Assembly (NCBI RefSeq): GCF_963924675.1
Contig: NC_089236.1
Coordinates: 44,858,500 to 44,922,499 of the forward strand
Reading direction: 5' to 3'
DNA length: 64,000 bases
DNA from: Phocoena phocoena
Lineage: Eukaryota; Chordata; Mammalia; Artiodactyla; Phocoenidae
Positions 61,601 through 64,000 of the stretch are shown in pieces (position 1 is the stretch's first letter; every line of letters starts with the position of its first letter). A program made the position numbers and the translations under genes. Under the pieces are notes generated by a model. It did not search any database. It was not told where the DNA came from and worked only from the letters and a program-made list of their open reading frames with translations.

Positions 61601-64000
61601 CTGCATGCCTCCCTTTCTGCCCGGCTACTCAGGGCCTAACCTGGAGGCAAGTTCTCACGTTGAGTTTCTCTTGACTTCTAGAGCTTGTCAGGCTGACCAC
61701 CACGGCGGCCATGGAAGCACCTGGTTTAGACCGACCAAACTCAGTTTGTTCCCAGAAGCATTCCTACAGGGTTCCCAGGCCTGTCAACAGCAGGGATTTC
61801 AGATAGCTTCAACGCACCGTGAATGCAGCCTTCCAAATTGGAAAGCGAGGATGTTTAAATCAGGCCCCCGATTTCATGCGCAAACGCAGCATACATTGCT
61901 GTTGTTTCTAACAAGTCAAAAGAGACACATGGCCCCTTGTGTTTGCTTGCCTGAATCAGCTTCTCGAAGCAGGGGGTTGTGCATCAAGTGGACTGCCTCA
62001 ACCAAGGAACAACCTAGCTACTCCTCCTGGGCCTGTGGCTATTCAGAAGCCTGCATTGCCACAGCAAGAAGCGGACTGAAATTGCAGTAAGAACGCAAGG
62101 GGACTTTCTTCTGGAGGCACGCTGACTTCAGGCAGGAGGTCCTAGATGGAATGCGAGGCCGAGGGTGCTCTCAGTGCAGGTCAGACTAGGGCAAGGCGTA
62201 AGACCTCAAGGCCTGTGAGACGTGCCAAAATTCTGTTCGTGAACGTGTGGGTGTGATGGGGAAATTAAGCTGCTTCGTTGGAGACTGCTGTGCGTTTCCC
62301 TACCCTCGGCGTAGAGAGAGTTGGTTCCAAAGGGCTACGGGGCTGGATGTTGCTTAGTAGACCTAGGGGGTACTACGGTTAGTCTGTGTTCCAGCTTGAA
62401 CCAGGGAGCCCACGCGATTTTCCTAGGTGTCCGGAAAACTCTACTGCCATAAAAGATATGCAGAGCAGAGGCTACAGCCTCATGGAAAGTGCTGCACACC
62501 TCCGTTTCTGCAGGGCAAGTCCGGCCTTAACCTACAGGCATGTGCTCACTCTGAGTGTCCCGTTAGCGACACAGCTTTGAAAGATGCTGACTTTCTCCTC
62601 GAGCTGAGTGACTTCAGGTACGAGGTCCGCGAAGTATGCAAAGCACAGTGTTTTTTCTTGGCAGCTCACACAAGGGCGGCAACCGGTATTTCCTGGGCGC
62701 TTCGGACACACCAGAAATCGTGTCCTGAAGCTGTTTGAGGGCTCTGGAAATAGAGCTCTCCTCAAGGAACGCGCAGTGTGTTGCCCATCACTCGGCACGC
62801 ACGCAGGGCATCGGAGGGGAAGACGACTGGGCCTCGATGTTGCTCAGCTGGTCCACCGGGGTCTGGAGATACTCACTGACAATGGAGGAAAATGGATGCA
62901 AACCAGAGGGGCCTACGAGTCCTCAGAAGGGTACTTCCCTGAAAGTAAAGGCGAAGAGCTACTAAGAACTCGTGGAAACAGCTGCATGCCTCCCTTTCTG
63001 CCCGGCTACTCAGGGCCTAACCTGGAGGCAAGTTCTCACGTTGAGTTTCTCTTGACTTCTAGAGCTTGTCAGGCTGACCACCACGGCGGCCATGGAAGCA
63101 CCTGGTTTAGACCGAGCAAATTCAGTTTCTTCCCAGAAGCATTCCTACAGGGTTCCCAGGCCTGTCAACAGCAGGGATTTCAGGTAGCATCAACGCACCG
63201 TGAATGCAGCCTTCCAAATTGGAAAGCGAGGATGTTTAAATCAGGCCCCCGATTTCATGCGCAAACGCAGCATACATTGCTGTTGTTTCTAACAAGTCAA
63301 AAGAGACACATGGCCCCTTGTGTTTGCTTGCCTGAATCAGCTTCTCGAAGCAGGGGGTTGTGCATCAAGTGGACTGCCTCAACCAAGGAACGCCCTAGCT
63401 ACTCCTCTGGGGCCTGTTGCTATTCAGAAGCCTGCATTGCCACCGCAAGAAGCGGACTGAAATTGCAGTAAGAACGCAAGGGGACTTTCTTCTGGAGGCA
63501 CGGTGACTTCAGGCAGGAGGTCCTAGATGGAATGCGAGGGCGAGGGTGCTCTCAGTGCAGGTCAGACTAGGGCAAGGCCTAAGACCTCAAGGCCTGTGAG
63601 ACGTGCCAAAATTCTGTTCATGAACGTGTGGGTGTGATGGGGAAATTAAGCTGCTTCGGTGGAGACTGCTGTGCGTTTCCCTACCCTCGGCGTAGAGAGA
63701 GTGGCTCCAAAGGGCTACGGGGCTGGATGTTGCTTAGGAGACCTAAGGGGTCCTGGGGTTAGTCTGTGTTCCAGCCGGGAACAGGGAGCCCACGCGATTT
63801 TCCTAGGTGTCCGGAAAACTCTACTGCCATAAAAGATATGCAGAGCAGAGGCTACGGCCTCAAGGAAAGTGCTGCACGCCTGCGTTTCTGCAGGGCAAGT
63901 CCGGCCTTAACCTACAGGCATGTGCTCACACTGAGTGTCCCGTTAGCGACACAGCTTTGAAAGATGCTGACTTTCTCCTCGAGCTGAGTGACTTCAGGTA
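58612..64000 (+). repeat. Dimeric higher-order repeat, 2,761 bp (U44-U45, U46-U47 partial)
   Basis: U44 and U46 carry cggaggacatcg, ccaccaggg, accgaccaa, tttgttccc, cagatagc, ggaacaacc and the diverged patch that adds one base. U45 and U47 carry gacgactgg, gcaaattc, gtagcatcaacg, gttgctatt, gagggcgag, aaggcctaag and gttcatgaac. The pair repeats with 2,761-bp spacing, and the last unit is cut by the window end after 1,247 bp. U44 differs from U46 by few changes, such as cagctcgtcc near 58708 and gacttcctt near 59344, so this duplication is also young although the monomer types are older. Confidence 0.85.

Larger units (their letters stand above)
1..64000 (+). repeat. 1,380-bp satellite tandem array (whole window)
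   Basis: The same ~1,380-bp sequence recurs head to tail across the whole window with no inversion and no foreign insertion. Unit starts (motif agctctcctc or a one-base variant) are at 1, then every 1,380 bp to 31741; 33121 (short unit); 33569, 34949, 36329, 37709, 39089, 40469, 41850, 43230, 44611, 45991, 47371, 48949, 50329, 51710, 53090, 54470, 55850, 57231, 58612, 59993, 61373 and 62754. Extra single bases give the 1,381-bp spacings. Neighbouring units differ by scattered substitutions, and many units one or two HOR periods apart look identical or nearly so. GC content is roughly half. I counted 58 CpG in the first unit, about one per 24 bp, which is dense for a vertebrate satellite. Kilobase units of this kind are known for satellites such as bovine 1.715 and human SST1/NBL2, but I cannot show identity with either. 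Confidence 0.98.

Noticed and set aside
1..64000. CRISPR array
   Set aside because: Repeats are 1,380 bp and contiguous, with no short direct repeats separated by unique spacers and no cas-like gene.
1..64000. Ribosomal DNA or a tandem RNA gene cluster
   Set aside because: I see none of the conserved rRNA, 5S or tRNA motifs in the monomer, and no pol III terminator runs or box A/B pair.
1..64000. Identity with bovine 1.715 satellite I or human SST1/NBL2 because of similar unit length
   Set aside because: Length alone (~1.4 kb) is not evidence, and I could not recall a matching stretch of either sequence with confidence.
1..64000. Integrated virus or transposable element as the origin of the long frame
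   Set aside because: No terminal repeats, target-site duplications, polymerase or integrase motifs are visible in any frame.

Overview
The window is one continuous head-to-tail tandem array of a ~1,380-bp satellite (macrosatellite-class) monomer, all in the same orientation from base 1 to base 64,000. I find no protein-coding gene, tRNA, rRNA, transposon or CRISPR array that I can support. The sequence points to a eukaryotic nuclear chromosome, most likely a vertebrate, in a centromeric, pericentromeric or other heterochromatic block. The grounds are kilobase-scale satellite units, higher-order repeat (HOR) structure, CpG-type decay in part of the array, and a 200-N scaffold gap. I cannot name the species or match the monomer to a named satellite from memory.

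Units are numbered here from the phase at base 1 (start motif agctctcctc). U1-U24 fill 1-33120, each exactly 1,380 bp. U25 (33121-33568) is a 448-bp remnant. U26-U46 fill 33569-62753; most are 1,380 or 1,381 bp, and U36 carries the N gap. U47 (62754-64000) runs off the window end. In total there are 45 full units, one internally deleted unit and one end-truncated unit.

Layout: U1-U6 are a mixed set without a clear repeating order. U7-U10 form two dimers (2 x 2,760). U11-U16 form two trimers (2 x 4,140). U17-U22 form three dimers (3 x 2,760). U23-U24 are single units, followed by the deleted U25. U26 is single. U27-U30 are two dimers, the last changing type near its 3' end. U31-U33 are mixed. 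From about 44.2 kb the units belong to a second, more diverged family: U34-U36 with the gap, U37-U42 in a three-unit register, U43 a chimera, and U44-U47 two dimers of 2,761 bp. Within one monomer, two ~485-490-bp halves are diverged copies of each other, followed by ~404 bp of unrelated-looking sequence.

Long open frames recur in every unit (up to 287 codons), but they begin at GTG or TTG, are cut by stops and frameshifts in about half the units, and vary mostly at amino-acid-changing sites. I treat them as satellite sequence, not genes. What can be learned here is array evolution: HOR switching, recent segmental duplication, gene-conversion-like patches, recombinant monomers, a deletion scar, and a gap whose two edges fit together without losing a base.
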